The translations under genes were made by a program, and so were the position numbers. The notes below the pieces were generated by a model, which did not search any database, was not told the origin of the DNA, and saw nothing but the letters and a program-made list of their open reading frames with translations. Positions 1 to 8,023 of a stretch of 64,000 bases of DNA are shown here, in pieces. Position 1 is the stretch's first letter; every line of letters starts with the position of its first letter. Location: NCBI GenBank assembly GCA_035571835.1, contig DATNBU010000002.1:124001-188000 (forward strand), in the 5' to 3' direction. This stretch comes from Candidatus Limnocylindrales bacterium (lineage in GTDB: Bacteria; Desulfobacterota; Binatia; UBA1149; CAITLU01).

Positions 1-636
1 GAGACGTGCGCGATCGCCGGCATCGGGCCGATCACCGTGTCACCTGCGGATCAGGACAGTGGCGCCGGCCGCCGGCTGATGGACGCCGTGCTTTTGCGCG
101 TCGCGGAAAAAGGCGCTCCGGGCGTTCGGCTGGTGCAGTCGGCGTATCACAGCCGCTCGCTGTCGCTGTACACGCGGCTCGGCTTCGACGCGCGCGAGCC
201 GCTGTCGGTGATCCAGGGCGAGCCGATCGGAATCTCGATTCCCGGCCATCCTGTCCGCAAGGCCTCGACCGACGACGTTGCCGCGTGCAACCGCCTGTCG
301 ATCGCAGTCCACGGACACGAGCGCTTCGGCGAGATTCAGGATGCCGCCGGACAGGGCACGCTGATCGTCGTCGAGCATGACGGCCGCCTCACGGGATACT
401 CGACGACGGTGGGATTCTTCGGACATTCGGTCGGCGAGACCAACAACGACATCAAGGCGCTCGTCGCCGCGTCGCCCGGCTTTGCCGGCATGGGCTTCCT
501 GCTGCCGACTCGCAACAGCGATCTCTTCCGCTGGTGCCTCGCGCACGGGCTGCGCGTGGTGCAGCCGATGACGCTGATGTCGCGGGGATTGTACAACCAG
601 CCCGACGGCGCGTTCCTTCCGTCGATCATCTTCTGA
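1..636 (+). CDS. GNAT family N-acetyltransferase, 5'-truncated by window edge
   Basis: The frame is open from base 1, so the start lies outside the window; 211 residues are visible. The opening stretch GAGRRLMDAVLLRVAEKGAP followed by the YTRLGF segment is the acetyl-CoA-binding part of a GNAT fold. A second, weaker GNAT-like half follows (VEHDGRLTGYSTTVGFFGHS, then the LPTRNSDLFRWCLAHGLRVV segment), so the protein is probably a tandem-GNAT enzyme that transfers an acetyl group from acetyl-CoA to an amine. The substrate cannot be read from the sequence. The next gene is convergent and there is no sign of an operon. Confidence 0.85.
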   Translation, partial: ETCAIAGIGPITVSPADQDSGAGRRLMDAVLLRVAEKGAPGVRLVQSAYHSRSLSLYTRLGFDAREPLSVIQGEPIGISIPGHPVRKASTDDVAACNRLSIAVHGHERFGEIQDAAGQGTLIVVEHDGRLTGYSTTVGFFGHSVGETNNDIKALVAASPGFAGMGFLLPTRNSDLFRWCLAHGLRVVQPMTLMSRGLYNQPDGAFLPSIIF

Positions 637-693
637 TCGATCGGCTGCACGCGCCCGACCTGCCGATTGCGCCAGATGGACGCGGTGTTCGGT

Positions 694-1134
694 TCACGCG
701 CCGGGAAGCTTCCCTTCGAGGTACTGCGGCTCGATCACGCGCTCGCGGATCCGCCATCCCCTGGGAGTGCGCACGAACCGGTCGCGGTAGACCGCGCCGA
801 CCCACAGCATTTCGACGCTGCCGTCGTCGCGCGGATAACCGAGCGGATTGAACAGGTAGCACGTGCTCGACGCTTCGTCGCCGTGCAGATCCACGGAGAT
901 GTTGGTCACGAGGTGCTGGACCACGGTGAAGATCGACAGTGCGCGCTCGAGCCACTGCTTGATCTCACCGAGACTGCCGCGGATGCCGCCCGACGCGGTG
1001 TAGTCGCCGATGCCGTCGGCAGTGAATACTTCGTCGAGGAGCGCGAAGTTCTTCGTGTCGATCGCCGCGCTGTAGCGAACCAGCACGTCCTGGATGGCGA
1101 GACGGTCCGCGATTTGTGAAAGCTGGTCGTGCAT
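694..1134 (-). CDS. SnoaL/NTF2-like polyketide cyclase-type protein
   Basis: 146 residues starting at MHDQLSQIADRLAIQDVLVR. The open frame extends further upstream, but that part is arginine-rich frame shadow. The N-terminal helix plus the pattern RYSAAIDTKNFALLDEVF is typical of SnoaL_4/NTF2-like alpha+beta barrels of about 140 residues, which bind small hydrophobic ligands or act as isomerases and dehydratases. The end (GAVYRDRFVRTPRGWRIRER) matches the conserved last strands of the fold. It is divergent from the LLM oxidoreductase gene, so the two may share a promoter region and possibly a catabolic role. The actual substrate is unknown. Confidence 0.8.
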   Translation of the reverse strand: MHDQLSQIADRLAIQDVLVRYSAAIDTKNFALLDEVFTADGIGDYTASGGIRGSLGEIKQWLERALSIFTVVQHLVTNISVDLHGDEASSTCYLFNPLGYPRDDGSVEMLWVGAVYRDRFVRTPRGWRIRERVIEPQYLEGKLPGA

Positions 1135-1266
1135 CGCCCGAGCATCGCGCTGCGGCCGCGCCGAGTCCAGACCTGCGCCGGCTTTTCTCCGGAGCCGCCG
1201 TCCATGTAGAACGCGCGCGGACGTCTGTTCGTCTCGACCGGCAAGGCCTGAGCGGACATCGCGGAC

Positions 1267-2415
1267 ATGGGAAATCCGGCGCACATCACGATCGGCTATC
1301 AGGACGGATGCCTTCACCCGTTGTGGCTCACGAAGGCCGGCGTGACCGTCGCCCGCGCGTTCGGCGCCGACGCGATCTGGGTACCCGATCACTTCATGGG
1401 CTTCGCGCCGAAATGGCTATGGACGCCCGACGTCGTGCCGGCCGCCAGGACCGTGCATTCGATGGATGCGCTGTTCGATCCGGTGCCGATCATGACATGG
1501 ATCGCTATGAGGTTTCGCCGGCCGCTTGTCGGAACCTCGGTCACCGAGCCGATCCGCCGCCACCCGATGTCGCTCGCGCAGACGTTCGTGACGCTCGACC
1601 ACATCTCGCGCGGTCGCGCCGTGCTCGGCATCGGCAACGGACTGCGCGAGAACACCGAGCCGTACGGGCTGCCCTCGGACGAGCGCGTCGCGCGCCTCGA
1701 GGAAGCGCTCACCATCATCCGCATGCTGTGGGACAGCCGCGGCGCGCCGATCACGTTCGACGGGAAGTACTGGCCGCTTCGCGATGCCGTCTTCGACCTG
1801 CCGCTGTACAGGAACCGGCCGCCGCGCCTGTACATGGGCGCGCATTTCCCGCGCATGCTCCGCATGTGCGGTCGCTGGTGCGACGGCTGGTTGCCCGGCC
1901 AGAAGATCGACGGCGCCGAGTATGCGCGCCGACTCGCCATGATCGCCGAAGGTGCGGAAAGCGCCGGCCGTTCGATGGACGGCTTCGTGGCCGGCCAGAC
2001 GCTTCTGGTCGCGATGGGAAAGAGCCGCCGTCACGTGGTCGAGAAGGCGCTCGCGAACAGGTACGTCGCCTGCATGGCGTGCGGGCTTCCGCCCGACGTG
2101 TGGAGGCAATGCGGCCTCGAGCATCCGATGGGCGAGGACTTCATGGGGTTCCTCGACCTCGTGCCGTCGCGCATCACTCCGGCCGAGATCGATCGTGCGC
2201 TCGCGCAGCTGAACGAGGCGCTGCTCGATCGCCTTTTCTTCATGGGCAGCACCGACGACATCCTCGCGATGGCCGAGCCGCTCGCGCGCGCCGGATGCCG
2301 TCACTTCATCGTTGCGAACATGGGCGCTGCGTTCCTGACGGAAACCGCGCGCGATGCGGTCGAAGACCTGGTGCGCCTGAGGGCACTGATGAAGGGATTG
2401 AGAAGACTGGCCTGA
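1267..2415 (+). CDS. LLM-class (luciferase-like) flavin/F420-dependent oxidoreductase
   Basis: 382 residues; ATG start at MGNPAHITIGYQDG. The order of elements is that of the luciferase-like TIM barrel: DAIWVPDHFMGF near residue 40, VTLDHISRGRAVLGIGNG near residue 110, and RVARLEEALTIIRMLWDS near residue 140. Related families use F420H2 or FMNH2 to oxidise or reduce alcohols, nitro groups or sulfonates. Which cofactor is used cannot be decided by eye, though the DH(F/L)xGF segment is common in F420-type members. A SnoaL-like gene diverges upstream and an acyltransferase converges downstream. Confidence 0.88.
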   Translation: MGNPAHITIGYQDGCLHPLWLTKAGVTVARAFGADAIWVPDHFMGFAPKWLWTPDVVPAARTVHSMDALFDPVPIMTWIAMRFRRPLVGTSVTEPIRRHPMSLAQTFVTLDHISRGRAVLGIGNGLRENTEPYGLPSDERVARLEEALTIIRMLWDSRGAPITFDGKYWPLRDAVFDLPLYRNRPPRLYMGAHFPRMLRMCGRWCDGWLPGQKIDGAEYARRLAMIAEGAESAGRSMDGFVAGQTLLVAMGKSRRHVVEKALANRYVACMACGLPPDVWRQCGLEHPMGEDFMGFLDLVPSRITPAEIDRALAQLNEALLDRLFFMGSTDDILAMAEPLARAGCRHFIVANMGAAFLTETARDAVEDLVRLRALMKGLRRLA

Positions 2416-2434
2416 GCGTGGCCGTCGACGCGGA

Positions 2435-3391
2435 TCAGGTGCGCGGGATTTTTTCCTGCGGGCTTTCGATCCCCGGGCGCTGCATCTCACTCATCTCGTT
2501 CATCAGGGCGACGAGTCGCTCGTTCTTGTGTTCCCACAGCTCGCGGACCCATGCCTGCACGCGCTCGCGATAGACCGTGTCGTCGGTGTAGTTGCCGCGC
2601 CGGATGTCCTGGGGAATCGTCTCGACCGTGACCTCGGCGATCACGCGCTCGACCTTGCCGGTCAGCCAGTCGCGAAAATCCATGTTCGGCCGGCTGTACG
2701 CGATCGTCACGTTGACGAGCGTGTCGAGGTCGCCCGAGAATGCATCGAGCACGGCCGCGATCCCGCCGGCTTTCGGCTTCAGAAGATGGCTGTGCGGGGA
2801 TTTGTACTGGTCGCGCTTGGCCGGAGAGAAGCGCGTTCCCTCGACGAAGTTCATGATCGAGATCGGGCCGAGCCGGAAGCGGTCGCAAGCACGCCGCGTG
2901 CTCTCGAAATCCTTCCCGCGCAGCTCCGGGTGCCTGGCCAGCTTGGCCGCGGAGTAGCGCTTCATGAACGGCATATCGAGCGCCCACCACGCAAAGCCGA
3001 GCAGCGGGAAATAGATCAGCTCCGACTTGATGAAGAAGCGCAGGAACGGGATGTGGTCGATCAGCAGGTACTGCAGCAGCAGCACGTCGGTCCACGTCTG
3101 GTGGTTGCTGGCCACGAGATAACGGCCGTCGCGCCGCAGCCGCGGATCGTCGAGGCCGCGAAACTCGAAACGCGTCGGCAGCGCGAGCCTCTGGAAGAAA
3201 TTGTTGCCGTGGATCCACGCCTCGGCGACGACGACCAGCGGCCTGGTCCACCAGTGACGCCAGCGGTCGTTCGGAATGGCAAACTTGATGACCGCCAGGA
3301 ACAGGATCGGAACGAAACAGACGAACGTATTGATGGTGATCGCCATCAGCAGAAGCAGGCCGAGCAGGGGACCCGGGAGAAATCGGTACAT
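2435..3391 (-). CDS. PlsC-type lysophospholipid acyltransferase
   Basis: 318 residues from an ATG preceded by a GGCGAG-type ribosome site. An N-terminal membrane segment (residues 7-38) is followed by the acyltransferase motif NHQTWTD at 96-102 (HX4D, catalytic His97 and Asp102) and EGTR at 184-187, which binds the glycerol phosphate. The layout and length match the YihG-like (E. coli) branch of 1-acylglycerol-3-phosphate acyltransferases, which acylate lysophosphatidic acid or related lysolipids at the inner membrane. It is convergent with the LLM gene and divergent from the epimerase gene, so it is probably transcribed alone. The acyl preference is unknown. Confidence 0.88.
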   Translation of the reverse strand: MYRFLPGPLLGLLLLMAITINTFVCFVPILFLAVIKFAIPNDRWRHWWTRPLVVVAEAWIHGNNFFQRLALPTRFEFRGLDDPRLRRDGRYLVASNHQTWTDVLLLQYLLIDHIPFLRFFIKSELIYFPLLGFAWWALDMPFMKRYSAAKLARHPELRGKDFESTRRACDRFRLGPISIMNFVEGTRFSPAKRDQYKSPHSHLLKPKAGGIAAVLDAFSGDLDTLVNVTIAYSRPNMDFRDWLTGKVERVIAEVTVETIPQDIRRGNYTDDTVYRERVQAWVRELWEHKNERLVALMNEMSEMQRPGIESPQEKIPRT

Positions 3392-3613
3392 GTGGTGCTC
3401 GCCTTGTTTCCGATGCTGAACCGTTTTCCGCGCTGCGATCGTATCGTGCGAGGCGAGCGGCTGGTCCGGACGGCCGCTAGATACGCACCTCGACGGGCAA
3501 AAAAAAGCCCGCGATCGTCCGCGTGCGACATGCGGTGCGTCATGCGAGCGAAGCAGGCGCGGTCGCGCCCCGCTACCGTGGCGTTTCGTAAGGTCCGGCG
3601 ATAGCGTTCGGCC

Positions 3614-4519
3614 GTGATGAATGCGCCCATCGTGATCACCGGAGCCAACGGGCTCGTCGGCTCGGCTCTCGCAGAGTTCGCTCGCGACGGCGGGTTCGCT
3701 GTCCGCAGCCTCGTGCGACGGCCCGACGGATCGCCGGGCCAGTACGCGTGGGATCCGGCCACTCGTTCCGTGGATCCGTCTGCGCTCGATGGCGTGCAGG
3801 CGGTCGTGCATCTGGCCGGAGAGAACATCGCCGACCGCCGCTGGACGGACGAAACGAAGAGCCGCATCCTCTCGAGCCGCACGCAGGGGACACAGTTTCT
3901 GTGCGAGACGCTGGCGCGGCTTCGCAAGCCACCGCAGGTTCTCGTCTCCGCATCGGCCGTCGGGTTCTACGGAGATCGCGGCTCCGAGCCGCTCGACGAA
4001 ACATCGAGCCGCGGCCGCGGTTTCCTGGCAGAAGTATGCGAGCAGTGGGAGCAGTCGACGTCGGTCGCGCGCGACGCCGGCATTCGCGTGGTTCTGCTCA
4101 GGCTCGGCGTCGTGATGACTCCCGCCGGCGGTGCGCTCGCGAAGATGCTTACTCCGTTTCGCTTCGGCGGCGGAGCCACGCTCGGCAGCGGCGAGCAGTA
4201 CGTGAGCTGGATCGCGCTCGAGGACCTGCTCGCCGCCATCGTCCATTGCATCGGCGAGAGCCGCCTCGACGGCCCCGTCAATGCGACGGCGCCCGCGCCG
4301 GTGACCAACGCCGAGCTCACTCGCACGCTGGCATCGGTGCTCCGCCGGCCGGCATTCCTGCGCGTGCCGGCGTTCGTGCTTCGCGGGCTGCTCGGGGAGA
4401 TGGCCGACGAGATGCTCCTCGCATCGGCAAAAGTGTTGCCGCGACGGCTCGACAAGAGCGGGTTCGTTTTTCGCTACCCGGAGCTCGGCGCGGCCTTGAG
4501 CGCGATGCTGGCCGGATAA
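3614..4519 (+). CDS. TIGR01777-family NAD(P)-binding epimerase (YfcH/SulA-like)
   Basis: 301 residues. The N-terminal Rossmann motif ITGANGLVGSAL (residues 8-19) and VVHLAGENIADRRW (about 64-77) are hallmarks of the TIGR01777 atypical short-chain dehydrogenase family; ASAVGFYGDRG carries the usual Tyr of the active-site region. The last 45 residues form the DUF1731 domain that ends these proteins. Two consecutive ATG codons are present; the first is used here. The cellular role of YfcH-like proteins is not established: they are presumed nucleotide-sugar or lipid epimerases/reductases. It is flanked by divergent and convergent genes and probably monocistronic. Confidence 0.88.
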   Translation: MMNAPIVITGANGLVGSALAEFARDGGFAVRSLVRRPDGSPGQYAWDPATRSVDPSALDGVQAVVHLAGENIADRRWTDETKSRILSSRTQGTQFLCETLARLRKPPQVLVSASAVGFYGDRGSEPLDETSSRGRGFLAEVCEQWEQSTSVARDAGIRVVLLRLGVVMTPAGGALAKMLTPFRFGGGATLGSGEQYVSWIALEDLLAAIVHCIGESRLDGPVNATAPAPVTNAELTRTLASVLRRPAFLRVPAFVLRGLLGEMADEMLLASAKVLPRRLDKSGFVFRYPELGAALSAMLAG

Positions 4520-4597
4520 CGACCCGCTCTAGCCAGAGAACGCGACGCAGGACCGGAACGGTGCCGCATTCTGCCCGCCGCAGCCAGAGGTAGCGCG

Positions 4598-5626
4598 TCA
4601 GACGTGATTGCGCAGCAGCAGCTCGCGCGGATGCGGCTCGAGATAAGTCTGGCGCGCAAGGGTTTCGATGCCGTGAAGGTCCACGTAGTGGCGCACCAGC
4701 GTGATCGGCACGACGAGCGGTACCAGCTCGCGGCGGTAGTCCTCGATCACTGCCGCGAGCGCCGCGCGTGCGCGCGCATCGAGGACGTTCCGAAACTGGC
4801 CGAGCATGTGCTGCAGCACATTGACGTGGCGCCGCCGGACCGCAGGTTTTGCAAGCGCGGCGAGGAACGCCGTGCGGTACTGCGCAGCGACCTCCGAACG
4901 CGGCATGGCGGATGCTCCCGCGACGATCCTGCCGAGCGCGGTCGCAGCAGCCGGCTGATGCGCCGACAGCAGCATCTTTTCGCGCGTGTGAAAGTCGACG
5001 AGGGATTTCATCGTCCAGCGGCCGGCGAAGAGCCCTGCGACGCGGTGATGCGCAAACACGCGCTCGATGAAGCTCTCGCGCAGCACCGCATCGCAGAGCC
5101 TGCCTTCTTCCTCGACGGGAAGATGCGGCAGAGCCGCGAGAAGCTCGGCGGCGAAGATTCCCGAGGTCGAATCCGACGGCATGCCGGCGCTCGTGTAGAC
5201 GCGTACGCGCTCCATTCCGCACGACGGCGAGGACTTCTTCAGGATGTATCCGCAGATTCCGAGACGCGACAGCGCCGCGATCCGCCGGCGCGCGAACCGG
5301 CGCATCGTATCGGTATGGTCGGCCCCGCTGGTCACGCCGCGCATGCGAACCTCGCCGCCGGTTCGCACCAGGCGCACCGGCTCGCGCGGCGTTCCCATGC
5401 CGGCTTCGACTTCGGGGCAGACCGAGACCATCTCGAAGTGTGCGGCAAGCACGTCGGTCACGTAGCGATCGTGTTTGTGTCCGGCATCGTAACGCACCGG
5501 CTCGCCGAGCAGGCACGCCGAAACGCCGACGCGAATCCTCGCAGACGGCAACGGCTCACCCGATAGCTCCGCGCGCCCGGCCTTCTTCTCAATCGTTCTG
5601 CCGGAAAATTTTCGCACTTCGGCCAC
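4598..5626 (-). CDS. DUF523 (TudS-like) + DUF1722 fusion protein
   Basis: 342 residues. The N-terminal half is a DUF523 domain with the three cysteine sites of thiouracil desulfidase TudS: VSACLLGEPVRYDAG, VSVCPEVEAGMG and KKSSPSCG. In characterised TudS these ligate a [4Fe-4S] cluster that removes sulfur from 2- or 4-thiouracil. The C-terminal half is the DUF1722 helical domain found in YbgA, beginning around LVDFHTREKMLL. The two-domain length is normal for the fusion. That the protein is a thiouracil or thio-nucleobase desulfidase is inference from the conserved cysteines; the function of DUF1722 is unknown. Confidence 0.88.
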   Translation of the reverse strand: MAEVRKFSGRTIEKKAGRAELSGEPLPSARIRVGVSACLLGEPVRYDAGHKHDRYVTDVLAAHFEMVSVCPEVEAGMGTPREPVRLVRTGGEVRMRGVTSGADHTDTMRRFARRRIAALSRLGICGYILKKSSPSCGMERVRVYTSAGMPSDSTSGIFAAELLAALPHLPVEEEGRLCDAVLRESFIERVFAHHRVAGLFAGRWTMKSLVDFHTREKMLLSAHQPAAATALGRIVAGASAMPRSEVAAQYRTAFLAALAKPAVRRRHVNVLQHMLGQFRNVLDARARAALAAVIEDYRRELVPLVVPITLVRHYVDLHGIETLARQTYLEPHPRELLLRNHV

Positions 5627-5706
5627 GACCGGCTTATACCGCGATGCAGGTGCACAGGAAGCCGGCTGTTACTGGCGCCCGCTGATTCGGGGGAGGTGCA
5701 ATTGCG

Positions 5707-6474
5707 ATGCTGCTGACCACGTTCGCCGCAATATTGACGCTGTTCGTGATGCTCTGGGTGGCCAGCCTCATCCTTCACGACGCGAGCATTGCCGACCGGT
5801 TCTGGGGCATCGGATTCCTCATCATCGCATCGTCGGCGTCGGCGGCGACCGACGGTGCCGTCGTGCGTGCGCATCTCGTGCTCGCGCTGACCGCGATCTG
5901 GGGAGTGCGCCTGTCGCTGTACATCATGATGCGCAGCATCGGCGCGGGAGAAGACTTCCGCTACCGGCAGATGCGCCGGCACTGGGGGGAATCGTTCCCG
6001 CTCGTCAGCCTCGTGACGGTCTTCGGGCTCCAGGCCGCCATTGCGTGGATCGTCTCGCTTCCGGTGCAGGCTGCGATCGCCGCGCGAACGCCGGCCGGTC
6101 TGACGCTTCTCGATTTCGCCGGCGTAGGCATGTGGACGGCCGGATTCCTCTTCGAGACGATCGCCGACTTCGAGCTCGCGCGCTTCAAGTCCGATCCCCG
6201 CAACCGCGGCCGGCTGCTTGATCGCGGACTGTGGCGCTACAGCCGTCACCCGAATTATTTCGGCGATGCGCTCGCGTGGTGGGGACTGTGGCTGATCGCC
6301 GGAGCAACGGGCGCGTGGTGGACCGCCGTCGGGCCCGCGCTGATGACGTTCCTGCTGCTGCGGGTCTCGGGCGTCTCCCTGCTCGAAAAGAACCTGCGCA
6401 AGGCCCACGGCGACTACGAATCGTACTGCCGCCGCACGAGCCCGTTCGTGCCGATGCCGCCGCGCGGCGGCTGA
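5707..6474 (+). CDS. DUF1295 membrane protein (steroid 5-alpha-reductase-like)
   Basis: 255 residues with about six hydrophobic segments. The tail carries the family signature RYSRHPNYFGDALAWWGLWL (about residues 178-197), in which the HPNY region binds NADPH in the 5-alpha-reductase/ICMT superfamily. DUF1295 proteins are inner-membrane enzymes thought to reduce enone lipids or sterol-like substrates; the natural substrate here is unknown. The ribosome site GGGGGAGG precedes the ATG by about 8 bases. It diverges from the TudS-like gene and converges on phoU. Confidence 0.87.
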   Translation: MLLTTFAAILTLFVMLWVASLILHDASIADRFWGIGFLIIASSASAATDGAVVRAHLVLALTAIWGVRLSLYIMMRSIGAGEDFRYRQMRRHWGESFPLVSLVTVFGLQAAIAWIVSLPVQAAIAARTPAGLTLLDFAGVGMWTAGFLFETIADFELARFKSDPRNRGRLLDRGLWRYSRHPNYFGDALAWWGLWLIAGATGAWWTAVGPALMTFLLLRVSGVSLLEKNLRKAHGDYESYCRRTSPFVPMPPRGG

Positions 6475-6488
6475 GCGGCGGCTGCAGG

Positions 6489-7151
6489 CTAGTCGCCGCT
6501 GCGGTGCCGCGCGATCTCGCCTTCGACCATGTAGATCACGTCCTCGGCAATGTTCGTGGCATGATCCGCGATGCGCTCGAGATAGCGCGAAACCGAAAGA
6601 TAGTGCGTCAGCGTCGCAAATTCCGACGGATGCCGCCCCACCGCGTCCTCGACGCGCCGGAACGTGTCGCGATGCATCGAATCGGCCTCGTCGTCCATCG
6701 CGCAGACCCTGCGCGCGAGCCTGGCATCGAGATTCACGAGCGCATTGAGCGCCTCCGACAGCATCGAGCGCACGAGCTTTGCCATCGCGCCGACGTCGAG
6801 CGGCTTCTCGCTCACCTCGGCCACGCTCGAAAGGAACACCGCGCGCTCGCCGATGTTGACCGCCAGGTCGCCGATGCGTTCGAGATCGCTGTTGAGCCGG
6901 ATGCACGCGACGATGAAGCGCAGGTCCTGCGCGACCGGCTGGTGCAGCGCGAGCAGCTTCAGGCATTCCTCTTCGACTTCCACTTCGAGCGCGTCGATGT
7001 GCGAGTCGAAATCGATGACCTGCTGGCCTGCCCCCGCGTCGCGGGCGTTGATGGCGGCAACGCTGCGCGCGACCGATTCCTCGACGAACGCGGCGAGCGA
7101 GAGAATCTGCTTCTTCAGCTTCTCGATTTCGAGATCCAGGTGCTTCGGCAT
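6489..7151 (-). CDS. phoU: PhoU, phosphate-signalling regulator
   Basis: 220 residues in two copies of the PhoU three-helix bundle. The signature E/DxxxD patterns are visible, as RLNSDLERIGDLAVNIGERA in the first half and SVSRYLERIADHATNIAEDV in the second; these acidic helices bind metal. PhoU couples the PstSCAB transporter to the sensor PhoR and silences the Pho response when phosphate is plentiful. It is the last gene of the pst block, 15 bases after pstB on the same strand, matching the usual pstSCAB-phoU order. The length is normal. Confidence 0.95.
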   Translation of the reverse strand: MPKHLDLEIEKLKKQILSLAAFVEESVARSVAAINARDAGAGQQVIDFDSHIDALEVEVEEECLKLLALHQPVAQDLRFIVACIRLNSDLERIGDLAVNIGERAVFLSSVAEVSEKPLDVGAMAKLVRSMLSEALNALVNLDARLARRVCAMDDEADSMHRDTFRRVEDAVGRHPSEFATLTHYLSVSRYLERIADHATNIAEDVIYMVEGEIARHRSGD

Positions 7152-7166
7152 TGCGTTCCCTCTTCC

Positions 7167-8023
7167 TTACCCGAACCGACCCGAGATGTACGCTTCGGTC
7201 GCTTTCCGGTGCGGCCTGCTGAACATCTCGAGCGTTCCGCCGTACTCCACCAGCCGGCCGAGATACATGAATGCCGTGAAATCGCTGGTCCGCGACGCCT
7301 GCTGCATGTTGTGCGTGACGATCAGAATCGTGTAGTCGCCGCGCAGCTCGGCGATCAGGTCTTCGATGCGCGACGTGGCGATCGGGTCGAGCGCCGAGCA
7401 CGGCTCGTCCATCAGCAGCACTTCGGGGTCGGCCGCGATCGCGCGCGCGATGCACAGGCGCTGCTGCTGTCCGCCCGACAGGCCGAGCGCGCTCGCCTCG
7501 AGACGATCCTTGACCTCGTCCCACAGTGCGGCGCCGCGAAGGCTTCGCTCGCAGACCTCGTCGAGCACGCGGCGGTCGCGCTCGCCGTCGATGCGCAGCG
7601 GGTAGACGACATTCTCGCGGATGCTCATCGGGAACGGATTCGGCTTCTGGAAGACCATGCCCATGCGCTTGCGGAGCTCGATGACGTCGATCGCCGGATC
7701 GTGGATCGAGTGGTCGCCGAGGCGCATGTCGCCGCGGATGCGCACGCCTTCGACCAGATCGTTGAGGCGGTTGACCGAGCGCAGCAGCGTCGACTTGCCG
7801 CAGCCGGATGGACCGATCAGCGAGGTGACCTTGCGACGATCATCGAGACGTCGAACAGGGCCTGGCTCTGGCCGTACCAGAGGCAGAACTTCTCGATCGT
7901 AACCGCTGCCTCCTCGCCCGCCAGCGAGCGATGCGTCTCGGTCGCCGCGTCTTTCGCCCGCGCCGCATCGTCAAGGACGGTGTCTGTCGAGGCCATGGTC
8001 CGGATCTCCGTCTCGAGCTGCAT
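7167..8023 (-). CDS. pstB: PstB, phosphate ABC transporter ATPase, reading frame broken
   Basis: The ATG overlaps the pstA stop (ATGA at 8023). The first frame gives the leader and the strand [16 protein letters not shown], then runs into a stop at 7817. The second frame, shifted by one base, carries all the rest: Walker [10 protein letters not shown] (about 7797-7823), signature LSGGQQQR, Walker B VLLMDEP and the switch His in VTHN. The two join without overlap around 7830-7837, and total length is one base short of a full codon count (857 bases). A restored protein would be about 285 residues. PstB is needed for phosphate import, so a sequencing or assembly error, or a recent mutation, is more likely than an old pseudogene. 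Confidence 0.9.
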
